DNA from: CALMFG01 sp963666035
GTDB taxonomy: Bacteria > Bacillota > Clostridia > Christensenellales > CALMFG01
Length of the DNA stretch: 64,000 nucleotides
Assembly (NCBI GenBank): GCA_963666035.2
Contig: CAXXJI010000004.1
Location: 186,001-250,000, forward strand
Direction: 5' to 3'
Shown: positions 17,740 through 26,286 of the stretch, in pieces
Position numbering within the stretch: position 1 is the first letter of the stretch
Layout of the letters: every line of letters begins with the position of its first letter
The notes under the pieces: model-generated
What the model was told of the DNA's origin: nothing
Databases searched by the model: none
The model's input: the letters and a program-made list of their open reading frames with translations, nothing else
Made by a program: the position numbers and the translations under genes

Positions 17740-19029
17740 TTATTTTTTTGCACCGAAATCCGCGTTAGAGAGCAAAAAGTCAATCGTCTTGTCAAAGGCC
17801 AGTTTGGTTTCGATGCTCTCAAGCTGGTTCGCCGGTAAATCCTTCTTATATTCATCCAGCGTTTTTTTCATGCGCTGTGCGTTTTTCTCAAGTTCCGCAT
17901 CAATATCCTTCGGTTCAGGCTTGATGTTTTCTTTTTCCATCACCGCTTCCAAAACCAGCTGGGACTTCACTGTGTTCTCAGCCTGTTCCTTGTACTGCGC
18001 TTTTAGGTCATCCAAGGTCTGTCCGGTGTACTGCAGATAGCCGTCCATATTCAGTCCCTGATACATCAGCTGATATTCAAACTGTTTTAAGTGATAATCA
18101 ATCTGATTGTCGATCATGACATCGGGGATGTCCACTTTGCTTTTGTCCACCAGCGCGGTGATCACATTGTTTTCAGTTTCGTTCTTGGCGTTTTGAACGG
18201 CCGATACCATCAGCTGCGCTTTAATATCTTTTTTATATTCATCCAGTGTTTCAAACTCAGACACATCCTGCGCAAAATCATCATCGATTTTGGGCAACTG
18301 TTTTTCCTGGATTTTATTCATCTTGCAGGCGAATACCGCTTCTTTTCCCGCCAGGTTTTCAGCCTGGTATTCCTTGGGGAAGGTCACTTTCACGTCTTTT
18401 TCTTCGCCGACTTTCATGCCCAAGAGCTGCGGTTCAAATCCTTCAATAAAGGTGTTCGATCCTAAATCCAACGCATAGTTTTCGGCAGTGCCGCCGTCAA
18501 ATTTTTCGCCGTCTACCGATCCGGAAAAGTCGATGGTCACACGGTCGCCGTCTTTGGATTCTCGTTCCACTTCCACCCATCTGGCACTCTGCTCCGCGAT
18601 GCGGTCGAGTTCGGCTTTCACGTCCTTATCGGTGACTTTAGGTTCTACCTTTTTGGCTTTAATGCCCTTATAATCGCCGAGTTTGACTTCGGGTCTTACC
18701 CAAAACTCTGCTGTGAATACGAGACCTTCTTCTTTGCCGATCTTTTCGATTGAAAGGTCGGGGTTGGAGACGGGGAAGAGACCATGCTCTTCAATCGCCG
18801 CACGGTAGGCATCCGGGAAAGCAATATCAACCGCGTCCTCATAGAAAACGCCCTTGCCATATTGGGTTTCAATCACATTTCTCGGCGCTTTTCCCGGCCG
18901 GAAACCATCGATTTTGATATCTTTTCTTTGCTTTATGTAGGCTTTCTGTACGGCCTCTTCAAATGCTTCGGGGCTGACTTCAATGGTTAACTTCTTCTTG
19001 TTAGCTACAACTTCTTCTAGCTTGCTCAA
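17740..19029 (-). CDS. tig: Trigger factor (ribosome-associated chaperone and peptidyl-prolyl isomerase)
   Basis: About 429 residues. The N-terminal ribosome-binding domain contains the signature GFRPGKAPRNVI. The FKBP-type isomerase domain (about residues 155-240) contains GDRVTIDFSGSVDGE, and a helical C-terminal chaperone domain follows. The frame can be read from a TTG at 19044, but the Shine-Dalgarno GGAGGAAG overlaps that codon; the TTG at 19029, giving MSKLEEVV, is correctly spaced and gives the usual length. It heads the tig-clpP-clpX set. A possible promoter (TTGCGC, 17 nt, TAATAT) lies upstream at about 19090-19120. Confidence 0.93.
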   Translation of the reverse strand: MSKLEEVVANKKKLTIEVSPEAFEEAVQKAYIKQRKDIKIDGFRPGKAPRNVIETQYGKGVFYEDAVDIAFPDAYRAAIEEHGLFPVSNPDLSIEKIGKEEGLVFTAEFWVRPEVKLGDYKGIKAKKVEPKVTDKDVKAELDRIAEQSARWVEVERESKDGDRVTIDFSGSVDGEKFDGGTAENYALDLGSNTFIEGFEPQLLGMKVGEEKDVKVTFPKEYQAENLAGKEAVFACKMNKIQEKQLPKIDDDFAQDVSEFETLDEYKKDIKAQLMVSAVQNAKNETENNVITALVDKSKVDIPDVMIDNQIDYHLKQFEYQLMYQGLNMDGYLQYTGQTLDDLKAQYKEQAENTVKSQLVLEAVMEKENIKPEPKDIDAELEKNAQRMKKTLDEYKKDLPANQLESIETKLAFDKTIDFLLSNADFGAKK

Positions 19030-19195
19030 AAAAACTTCCTCCAAAATAATTTAACGGGACAACCCGCTTATTTTCTCTAAAACTAAATTATATTACCATA
19101 AGCCGAAAGGAAGCGCAAGCAATAAGCTACTATATATATGCAAAATGATTCATCTTTGAAATTATAATAACCAAAAAACGACAATTTTAATCACC

Positions 19196-19224
19196 TTGCA
19201 TTGTACATGCGTTTTTGTTAATAT
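19196..19224 (+). promoter_or_regulatory. Probable promoter of the polysaccharide cluster
   Basis: -35 TTGCAT (19196-19201) and -10 TAATAT (19219-19224) are 17 nt apart, about 40 nt before the first gene. The rest of the 235-nt intergenic region is AT-rich and holds the tig promoter on the other strand. Confidence 0.5.
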
Positions 19225-19263
19225 TGTTTTATAAAAAATTGTGAGTGTTATATAAGGAATCTG

Positions 19264-19914
19264 GTGAATAAAATTATAGATCAATCGATTGAATGGACCG
19301 GTTGGCAGCGGTTTTATGCTAAGGTGTTAAAAAGAGCTTTCGATCTCATTTTTGGCATTTTATTTTTTGTCATCGTATCGCCGCTGATGCTGGTTATGCC
19401 GCTGATTATTCGGGCGGAAAGCAAAGGAAAAGCGATATTTGCGCAAACGCGCTTGGGCCAAAACGGCAAACCTTTTACCATGTATAAATACCGTTCCATG
19501 GTCGTCGGGGCGGAAAAAACAGGGAGTGGTGTGTATTCATTTAAAGGGGATGCGCGTGTCACCAAAGTTGGGCGGTTTATCCGCAAAACCAGCATTGATG
19601 AAATCCCGCAGGTGGTAAACATCATCAAAGGCGAAATGAGCTTTGTGGGCCCGCGCCCGACGTTGACCTACCATCCCTGGCCGTATGAGGATTACAGCGA
19701 ATTTCAAAAACAGCGATTTTTGATGAAACCCGGCATCACCGGACTTGCCCAGACCGAGGGCAGAAAAGCGATTGAATGGACAAAACGCATCGAATACGAT
19801 GTGGAATATATACAGAATACCGGTCTTTTTCAGGATATTCGTCTGGTGATTCTAACGGCGCTTAGTATTTTAAAATCGGAAGACAATGTCAACGTTTCAA
19901 CGACCGCAAAATAA
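19264..19914 (+). CDS. Bacterial sugar transferase (initiating phosphoglycosyl transferase)
   Basis: 216 residues, GTG start. One N-terminal membrane segment (about residues 26-48) is followed by the cytosolic catalytic domain of the PglC/WcaJ C-terminal type: QTRLGQNGKPFTMYKYRSM, then RKTSIDEIPQVVNIIKGEMSFVGPRP. These enzymes move a phosphosugar from a UDP-sugar to undecaprenyl phosphate, starting a surface polysaccharide or glycolipid. It is the first gene of a six-gene run (to 25159) that provides the later steps. The sugar used cannot be read from sequence. Confidence 0.9.
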   Translation: MNKIIDQSIEWTGWQRFYAKVLKRAFDLIFGILFFVIVSPLMLVMPLIIRAESKGKAIFAQTRLGQNGKPFTMYKYRSMVVGAEKTGSGVYSFKGDARVTKVGRFIRKTSIDEIPQVVNIIKGEMSFVGPRPTLTYHPWPYEDYSEFQKQRFLMKPGITGLAQTEGRKAIEWTKRIEYDVEYIQNTGLFQDIRLVILTALSILKSEDNVNVSTTAK

Positions 19915-19924
19915 GGGATTATAG

Positions 19925-20758
19925 ATGAACTTAAAACTCTTATATATCACCAACAGCCCGGATGTGGCGAAAATCGCAGAGCAAGCCGGAGTGGATCGCA
20001 TCTTTATTGATCTTGAAACTATCGGTAAAGATCAGCGTCAATTTGGGCGGGATACGGTGAAATCAGCGCACAGCATATCAGATATAGCAAAAGTTAAATC
20101 GGTGCTCAGCACATCGGATGTGCTGGTGCGGGTGAACCCAATGTATGACGGTTCTAAGGAAGAAATTGACGCGGTCATCGCAGCTGGCGCGGACGTGGTG
20201 ATGCTGCCCATGATTACATCGCTTTCGCAAGCTGAAAATTTTATAAAAATCGTCGATGGTCGCTGCCGAATGAATATGCTGATTGAAACTGCTGAAAGTG
20301 TAGATTTTTTACCTGAAATCTTAAAGCTCGCACCGAAAGCGGAGTATTTTATCGGGTTGAATGATCTGCATCTGGCTTACGGGCAAGTCTTTATGTTTGA
20401 GCCGTTAGCCGACGGCACGGTGGAGCGTATCATCAACATCTTAAGGTTTGGCGGTGTATCCGATTACGGCTTTGGCGGCGTAGCCAGAGTGGGGGAAAAA
20501 GCGATTCTTTCGGCGGAAAGCATCATCACCGAGCATCACAGATTGAATTCCAGAATGGTGATTTTATCCCGTTCGTTCTGCAACGCGCTGGAGATTGAGG
20601 ACTTAAACACCATAAAAGATATGATGCAAAGCGGTGTTAAAAACATTCGTGCATTTGAGAAAACGCTCGAAGACTATACCCTCGCACAGTATGATGAGAA
20701 CCGGCTCAGAGTGATTAAAGCGGTCGATGAAATTCGGTGTCGGTTAAATTCCTATTGA
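19925..20758 (+). CDS. HpcH/HpaI aldolase/citrate lyase family protein
   Basis: 277 residues of TIM-barrel type. FIDLETIGKDQRQ, VRVNPMYDGSKEEIDAVIAAGADVVMLPMI and MLIETAESV match the HpcH/HpaI family, which performs metal-dependent aldol cleavage or condensation of 2-oxo acids such as pyruvate derivatives. It lies 10 nt after the sugar transferase and 1 nt before a D-2-hydroxyacid dehydrogenase. That suggests the pair makes or trims an acidic substituent for the glycan, which is inference; the substrate is unknown. Confidence 0.82.
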   Translation: MNLKLLYITNSPDVAKIAEQAGVDRIFIDLETIGKDQRQFGRDTVKSAHSISDIAKVKSVLSTSDVLVRVNPMYDGSKEEIDAVIAAGADVVMLPMITSLSQAENFIKIVDGRCRMNMLIETAESVDFLPEILKLAPKAEYFIGLNDLHLAYGQVFMFEPLADGTVERIINILRFGGVSDYGFGGVARVGEKAILSAESIITEHHRLNSRMVILSRSFCNALEIEDLNTIKDMMQSGVKNIRAFEKTLEDYTLAQYDENRLRVIKAVDEIRCRLNSY

Positions 20759-20774
20759 TATGAAGGAGCAAGCC

Positions 20775-21701
20775 TTGAATATTGTTTTAAGTGCCAAAAA
20801 TGCATATTTTACAGATATACAGTTTGAACGACTGAAAAAGCTGGAAGATGCCTTTGATGTGCGCGTTTTTTTCCAGATTGGTAAAGAAGCACTGGACTTG
20901 CCCATTAGTGAAATCGATTATCTGATTGATGCCGAAGCTTTAAAGCATTATGATTTAGATGAGTTTAGGCGGTTAAAGCAATTGCAGATTTTGAGCGCCG
21001 GTACAGACAGAATTGATATGGCGCGAATGGCCGAGAAGAATATTCGGGTGGCAAACGCCAGCGATGTATATAGTGTGCCGATTGCCGAGTTTGTTTTGAT
21101 GCGTATCCTTGAGATTTACAAATCCGCTCGATATTTTGAAAACCTTCAGCATCAAAAAAGCATACTAAAAAAGCGTGATTTGGTTGAAGTATATGGTAAA
21201 ACCAGTGCCATTTACGGCTACGGCAGTATCGGCCGTGAGATTGCTATGCGTCTTAAAGGCTTTGGAGTAAGAACTGTTGGTATTTCGCGGAGCGGCAAAA
21301 AGGATGAATACTTGGATGAAGCACTGACGATTGAACAAAGCCAATCACGAGTAAGCGATTTTGATATCGTCGTTTCCTGTCTGCCGCAAAGCCCTGAAAC
21401 CGAAAAATTCTTCAACGCCGATTTCTTTAGCGCAATGAAGAAAAACTCAGTGTTTGTCAATATCTCCAGAGGCGCTGTGGTGGATGAAGCGGCGCTGATT
21501 GGTGCCGTCCAGTCGGATAAGTTTTTAGGTGTGGCTTTGGATGTGTTTGAGACCGAACCCTTGCCTGAGGAAAGTCCGCTATGGACGATGGAAAACGTCT
21601 ATCTGTCACCGCACAATTCATTTGCTTCCACGATCATGTATGACCGCCTGTTTGATCGTATCTATCAGAATCTGGTCAAATTCATTGAGGAAAATCGATA
21701 A
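20775..21701 (+). CDS. D-isomer specific 2-hydroxyacid dehydrogenase family protein
   Basis: About 308 residues. The NAD-binding Rossmann motif YGYGSIGREIAMRLKGFG lies in the middle. Later blocks include NISRGAVVDEAAL, LDVFETEPLP and LSPHNSF, where H is the expected catalytic histidine. These enzymes reduce a 2-oxo acid to a D-2-hydroxy acid or the reverse. The frame is open from an ATG at 20760, but AAGGAG lies inside it, 6 nt before the TTG at 20775, which is the better start. It follows the aldolase gene and is likely its partner. Confidence 0.82.
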   Translation: MNIVLSAKNAYFTDIQFERLKKLEDAFDVRVFFQIGKEALDLPISEIDYLIDAEALKHYDLDEFRRLKQLQILSAGTDRIDMARMAEKNIRVANASDVYSVPIAEFVLMRILEIYKSARYFENLQHQKSILKKRDLVEVYGKTSAIYGYGSIGREIAMRLKGFGVRTVGISRSGKKDEYLDEALTIEQSQSRVSDFDIVVSCLPQSPETEKFFNADFFSAMKKNSVFVNISRGAVVDEAALIGAVQSDKFLGVALDVFETEPLPEESPLWTMENVYLSPHNSFASTIMYDRLFDRIYQNLVKFIEENR

Positions 21702-21702
21702 C

Positions 21703-22911
21703 ATGAAAAAAGTTGCGCAAATCAATTCTGTCTGCGGATACAGCAGTACGGGCAGGACCACCTATGATTTGGCTGTCTCTTTTGAAGAAGCGGGCTATGA
21801 TTCGCATGTCTTTTATGGCTTGCGTAGTACCGATTATAAACATGCCACCAAATTCACCAACGATTTTGAAGTGAAAACGCATATCCTTAAAACAAGGCTC
21901 TTGGGTAAGCATGCGTTCTATTCCCGGCGCGCGACAAGACGGCTGGTTGACATGCTGAAGCGCTTTCATCCGGATGTGATTCGCCTGGGGCAGGTGCACG
22001 GACACTATCTCAATGTTCCGATTCTTTTTGAGTATTTTTATGAATCGGGTATCCCTGTGGTTTGGACACTGCACGATTGCTGGGCCATGACCGGACATTG
22101 CGCGCACTTTACCCGTGTCAAATGCGAAAAATGGAAAACAGGCTGTTTTAAGTGCCCGCAAAAACACAGCTACCCTAACTCTTGGTTTTTTGACCGCTCC
22201 AAAGCGGGCTGGAAGGACAAGAAAAAATATTTTACTTTTCCAAAGGATTTAACATTGGTTGCGCCATCAAATTTCATCGCGGATTTGGCCAGACAATCGT
22301 TTTTAAAAGATCATTCAATTGTTACCATATATAACGGCGTGGATACCGAAGTCTTTAAACCGAACGATAAAATAGCCAAACGGACCGCACTTGGCATATC
22401 CAGAGATGCTTTTGTGGTGCTGGGCATGGCAGGGAAGTGGTTCAACAGCCAAAACCGTGACAGAGTATTATCGTTGATCGAAAAATCATCTGAAATGACT
22501 ATTTTGCTGATCGGAAAAGCAAGTGCGCTGAAAAAACAAATGCCTGAAAACGTTATCTGTCTGGATTATATCAATTCTCTTAAAGAGTTGGCTGAAACAT
22601 ACAATTGCGCTGATGTTTTTTTGAATTTAAGCGATGAGGATTCTTTCAGCAAAGTGACCGCCGAGGCGATGGCATGCGGCGTGCCGGTGGTGGGCCTAAA
22701 CAGCACTGCGATACCCGAAGTCATCGGCGACACCGGCGTAGTTTTGCCGCCCGATGCGGGAAGCGAGGCAATTCTGACTGCGTTAAAACGCCTGCAAAAG
22801 GAAGACTTAACGGTGCTTTCCAAAAAAGCGCGCAGCCGAGCCGTCATGTATTTTGATTTAAAGAAGAACTATCAGCAATATGTTGCGCTGATTAAGGAAA
22901 AGTCGAAGTGA
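21703..22911 (+). CDS. Glycosyltransferase family 4 protein (GT-B)
   Basis: 402 residues. The start MKKVAQINSVCGYSSTGR is typical of a GT-B acceptor domain. The block TLHDCWAMTGHCAHF with later cysteines (CEKWKTGCFKCP) resembles colanic-acid type GT4 enzymes. The C-terminal donor site has DSFSKVTAEAMACGVPVVG with the EX7E-like pattern. The open frame extends upstream into the dehydrogenase gene, but the ATG at 21703, one base after the dehydrogenase stop, is the sensible start. It overlaps the next gene by 4 nt. Confidence 0.88.
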   Translation: MKKVAQINSVCGYSSTGRTTYDLAVSFEEAGYDSHVFYGLRSTDYKHATKFTNDFEVKTHILKTRLLGKHAFYSRRATRRLVDMLKRFHPDVIRLGQVHGHYLNVPILFEYFYESGIPVVWTLHDCWAMTGHCAHFTRVKCEKWKTGCFKCPQKHSYPNSWFFDRSKAGWKDKKKYFTFPKDLTLVAPSNFIADLARQSFLKDHSIVTIYNGVDTEVFKPNDKIAKRTALGISRDAFVVLGMAGKWFNSQNRDRVLSLIEKSSEMTILLIGKASALKKQMPENVICLDYINSLKELAETYNCADVFLNLSDEDSFSKVTAEAMACGVPVVGLNSTAIPEVIGDTGVVLPPDAGSEAILTALKRLQKEDLTVLSKKARSRAVMYFDLKKNYQQYVALIKEKSK

Positions 22912-23873
22912 TGAAAAAAGCATTATTGAATGTCCCAGTACTCATGGTTTTTTTTATACGGCCGGATAACTTTCGCCAAGTATTTGACGCGGTGAAGCAG
23001 GCGCGCCCTGCACAGTTATTTTTGTTTCAAGACGGTGCGCGGGAAAACCATCCGACCGATGAAACAAATCGGATGGCATGCCGAAAGGTCTTGGATGATA
23101 TCGACTGGGAGTGCGATGTCAAAACCTTTTATCCGGATTTTAATTATGGTGTGGATGCCAGCGTTTATGCGGCGATACGGTGGGCGTTTGAATCGGTTGA
23201 CCGATTAATCATACTCGAAGATGATATCGTAGCATCGCAGTCTTTTTTTCAGTTTTGCGAAACACTGCTTGAAGAATACAAAGACGATCAGGATATTGCT
23301 ATGATCGGCGGGATGAATCATCTTGGCACCTATAAAGATAAAGAGAGCAGTTACATTTTTGCCCAAAGCTGTGCCATATGGGGTTGGGCAACTTGGAAAC
23401 GTTTTTTTGATTCGTGGGATAGAACCTTAGGCTTTTTAGACAATCAAGAGAAACTCAAGAAAATAAAAAAGCAACTGACGCCGTCCGATTTTCGGGCGCA
23501 GATGAATAAAGCGAAACGTGTGCGAAAACAAGCTTTGAGTGATGAAAATAAAGCGTCCTTTGAGGCCAGCGCCACATCTGCAAGACTTCTAAACGGTCAA
23601 TGTGCTATCGTGCCGACAAAAAACCTCACGACCAATATCGGTATCGGCGCGGACACCTTCCATGCAGCAGACAGCCTGAAGAAACTATCAGGCGTTACGC
23701 GAAGACTTTTCTTTATGGAACGTTTTGAGTTGGATTTCCCGCTTAAAGCCCCCAAGGAGAAAAAGCAGGATCATGCTTTTAACAAAAAAATCAATCAAAT
23801 ATTGTCGCCGATCTGGGTGATAGGCTTTTTTAGAAAATTGGAGAGCAAAGCAAGGAGACTTATTTTCAAGTGA
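22908..23873 (+). CDS. GT-A type glycosyltransferase (HlpA-like)
   Basis: 321 residues. PVLMVFFIRPDNFRQVFDAV begins a GT-A nucleotide-binding fold, and RLIILEDDIVASQSFF carries the acidic metal-binding motif (EDD in place of DxD). CAIWGWATWKRFFDSWD is a block seen in proteins often named hemolytic protein HlpA-like, which are in fact sugar transferases. Lysine-rich segments end the protein. It overlaps both neighbours by 4 nt, showing a tight operon. Confidence 0.78.
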   Translation: MMKKALLNVPVLMVFFIRPDNFRQVFDAVKQARPAQLFLFQDGARENHPTDETNRMACRKVLDDIDWECDVKTFYPDFNYGVDASVYAAIRWAFESVDRLIILEDDIVASQSFFQFCETLLEEYKDDQDIAMIGGMNHLGTYKDKESSYIFAQSCAIWGWATWKRFFDSWDRTLGFLDNQEKLKKIKKQLTPSDFRAQMNKAKRVRKQALSDENKASFEASATSARLLNGQCAIVPTKNLTTNIGIGADTFHAADSLKKLSGVTRRLFFMERFELDFPLKAPKEKKQDHAFNKKINQILSPIWVIGFFRKLESKARRLIFK

Positions 23874-25159
23874 GCAATCAAATGGACTATAAACGCGTTT
23901 TGACCATCAGCAATGTACCGGTCACGCCATACTCAGCGCAAGGCGCGTCACGCGGCTCATGGTTTCGGGATTGGGACAAAGACAAACTCGCCATGATGTC
24001 GTTTGCCAAGGCGGACGCGGAAAATGACTTTGCGGGCCATCTTTTTGATATCACATTAAACGAGCGGTGGGGGGGAAGACTGGTCAAAAAATTCTTTAAA
24101 CCCGCCGAATATAAGAGCAAGCCCGAGAGCTCCACTGCGCTTGAAAGCAAATATGCCAAGCATCAACTGGGACTTAAAGGCAGAATCAAGATGCTATTGG
24201 GGCTCGTCATGTTCCCCAAGTATTCAAATCGATTGAAAGTCTTTATGAAAGATTTTAAACCGGAAATTATTTTTTCAACAGTAGCTGACTGCTATGGAGC
24301 CAGGTTGGCCAGGTTTTTATCCAAAAAAGCGGACATCCCATATATCATCCAGCAGGAGGACAATTGGCTGGTCAGCGATACCGATAGATGCCTGCTTAAA
24401 CCTTTGGTGGTGTCGGTAAGGAAAAACTGCTTAAAGCACTCGCTGAAGGGCGCGGCCAAACGCTATGTGATCTGCCCGGGGATGAAAGACTATTTTGAAA
24501 AGCTGCTCAAATTGCAGTTTGAAAACCTGCTCTGCGCCGATGAGCCGGAGCGATTTTTGCTGCCGGAAAAACATGACCCGGAAAAGAAAACTGTGTTTTT
24601 GTATATGGGCAACTCCCGTCCGGGACGCAGCGGTGAGTTTGTCAAAATCGCACAAGCAATTAAAAATAGCAAAATTGAGAATCCCGAATTTCGCATCTAT
24701 TCCACGAATGCTTACTTAGAAGATGTCGAGGCGCTGAACGCGTTTGGTTTTGTTGAGTTTTTCGAGACCCCGCATCATGATGATGTGCCAAAAATCCTAA
24801 GCCAGGCGCATGTGCTGGTTTTACCCGAATCATTTGCCGAGAAAGACATCGAGTATACGCGCCTTGCCTTAAGCTCCAAAGCGCAGATTTTCATGATGGC
24901 CAAAGTGCCGATTCTGGTTTTTGCCGATAAACGTACCGGCCTTGCTGACTATGCTCTGAAAACCGGCTTTGGATTGTGCGTCACTGAGGACAGCCAAAGC
25001 ACATTGGACCAGGCGGTTTATGATATTGTTTATGATAAAACTTTACGCGAAAAATTGGTGGATCAAGCATATAAAACCGCGCTCGAAAACCACGACGCCA
25101 AAAAAATAAGAGGTGCGCTAAAGAGCGACCTCGATAGAATATACAAAGCATATCAATAA
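23870..25159 (+). CDS. Glycosyltransferase, GT-B-like
   Basis: 429 residues, GTG start overlapping the preceding stop (an ATG at 23882 is an alternative). The N-terminal half (ISNVPVTPYSAQGASRGSWF) and the C-terminal donor half (MGNSRPGRSGEFVKIAQAI, then LVLPESFAEKDIEYTRLALSSKAQIFMMAKVPIL) suggest a two-domain glycosyltransferase. The usual GT4 E-x7-E is not clean, so the family is uncertain. It is the last gene of the cluster. No Wzx flippase, polymerase or export gene is present, so the product is probably a short glycolipid, or is finished elsewhere. Confidence 0.7.
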   Translation: MSNQMDYKRVLTISNVPVTPYSAQGASRGSWFRDWDKDKLAMMSFAKADAENDFAGHLFDITLNERWGGRLVKKFFKPAEYKSKPESSTALESKYAKHQLGLKGRIKMLLGLVMFPKYSNRLKVFMKDFKPEIIFSTVADCYGARLARFLSKKADIPYIIQQEDNWLVSDTDRCLLKPLVVSVRKNCLKHSLKGAAKRYVICPGMKDYFEKLLKLQFENLLCADEPERFLLPEKHDPEKKTVFLYMGNSRPGRSGEFVKIAQAIKNSKIENPEFRIYSTNAYLEDVEALNAFGFVEFFETPHHDDVPKILSQAHVLVLPESFAEKDIEYTRLALSSKAQIFMMAKVPILVFADKRTGLADYALKTGFGLCVTEDSQSTLDQAVYDIVYDKTLREKLVDQAYKTALENHDAKKIRGALKSDLDRIYKAYQ

Positions 25160-25174
25160 CTAAAAATTATGACG

Positions 25175-26167
25175 CTATTCGGATTTCAAGCCTCGTGTCA
25201 TCAGATCATTGACCGAATGCTTGAAGTCCTTGCCGCCGTATACCACCAAATAAAGCTCTTCGATGATCGGCATCTTCACACAGTATTCACGGCTTAAACG
25301 GTAAAATGATTTAATGGCAGGGATGCCCTCTACGGTCATACCTTGCGCTTTAATCGCGTCTTCCACCAACACGCCTTTTCCGATCAGCTCGCCTGTATTA
25401 CGATTACGGCTGAATTTGGAAATGCATGTCACGATGGCGTCGCCCATGCCTGCAAGGCCGATAATGGTGGCGCTGTCAATACCCATCTTTTCGCCCAGCT
25501 TCATCATCTCAGAAACCGAACGTATGATATAGGCCGCTTTGGCGTTGTCGCCAAAACCCTGTCCATCTAAAATGCCCGCGCCGATTGCCATCGCGTTTTT
25601 CATCGCGCCGCAGAGCTCAGCGCCCTTAAGATCGGTGTGTGTATACACACGGAAGTAATCGGTGGAAAACAATTTTTGGGCGGTTTTGGCCGCTTTCTCA
25701 TCGTAGGAGACGCACGTGACCACCGTAATATCTTTTTTTACCACACCTTCGGCGTGTGACGGACCGGAGATCAGTGCGTATGATTTCACAAGCTCCACCG
25801 GAATGGTTTCAAACACCACTTCAGAGATGCGCATCAAAGAATTGGGCTCCAATCCCTTTGTGGCGCAGACAAACGCTTTTGGTTTTCTAATCAGCTCCGC
25901 GGCGGTTTTCATCACTTCCATTACCGCGTGCGAGGGCAAAGCGATAAGAATGGTATCCGCAAAATCCAGCGCTTCTTTTAAACTCAGCGTGCTCTTGGGT
26001 GCGGAATCAAATGTGAAGTCTTTTAAGTGAAAAGATTTTTTGTCTCTGATACAATTGACCTGTTCTTCGCTGATGCCCCACAGCATCACGTCATGCTTGT
26101 TGCTCATCAGAACCGAAGCCAGCGCGCACGCCCATGAACCGGTTCCGAGTATTGAAATTTTGGACAT
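25175..26167 (-). CDS. gpsA: NAD(P)H-dependent glycerol-3-phosphate dehydrogenase
   Basis: 330 residues. It reduces dihydroxyacetone phosphate to sn-glycerol 3-phosphate for phospholipids. The N-terminal dinucleotide motif is ILGTGSWACALASVL, followed by ATKGLEPNS and SGPSHAEGV. The catalytic region AELCGAMKNAMAIGAGILDG precedes GLAGMGDAIVTC and RNRNTGELIGKG. It starts at an ATG behind TTGGAGGC, is transcribed divergently from nfo, and has a near-consensus promoter. It converges with the polysaccharide cluster with only 15 nt between stops and no obvious terminator. Confidence 0.94.
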   Translation of the reverse strand: MSKISILGTGSWACALASVLMSNKHDVMLWGISEEQVNCIRDKKSFHLKDFTFDSAPKSTLSLKEALDFADTILIALPSHAVMEVMKTAAELIRKPKAFVCATKGLEPNSLMRISEVVFETIPVELVKSYALISGPSHAEGVVKKDITVVTCVSYDEKAAKTAQKLFSTDYFRVYTHTDLKGAELCGAMKNAMAIGAGILDGQGFGDNAKAAYIIRSVSEMMKLGEKMGIDSATIIGLAGMGDAIVTCISKFSRNRNTGELIGKGVLVEDAIKAQGMTVEGIPAIKSFYRLSREYCVKMPIIEELYLVVYGGKDFKHSVNDLMTRGLKSE

Positions 26168-26207
26168 AAATTTGCCTCCAAATAGTAATCTAACTTATCG
26201 ATTTTAA

Positions 26208-26236
26208 AGTATAGTGAGTAAAGCCCCGGTTGTCAA
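26208..26236 (-). promoter_or_regulatory. gpsA promoter
   Basis: On the minus strand, -35 TTGACA (26231-26236) and -10 TATACT (26208-26213) are separated by 17 nt. It ends 12 nt from the nfo promoter on the opposite strand. Confidence 0.75.
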
Positions 26237-26247
26237 ATAAATAACGC

Positions 26248-26276
26248 TTGTGCTGTGTAACAGATTTTAATATAAT
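26248..26276 (+). promoter_or_regulatory. nfo-pepP-efp promoter
   Basis: -35 TTGTGC (26248-26253) and -10 TATAAT (26271-26276) are 17 nt apart. Transcription should start near 26283, leaving almost no leader before the nfo coding frame. Confidence 0.65.
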
Positions 26277-26286
26277 TGAATGCGTG

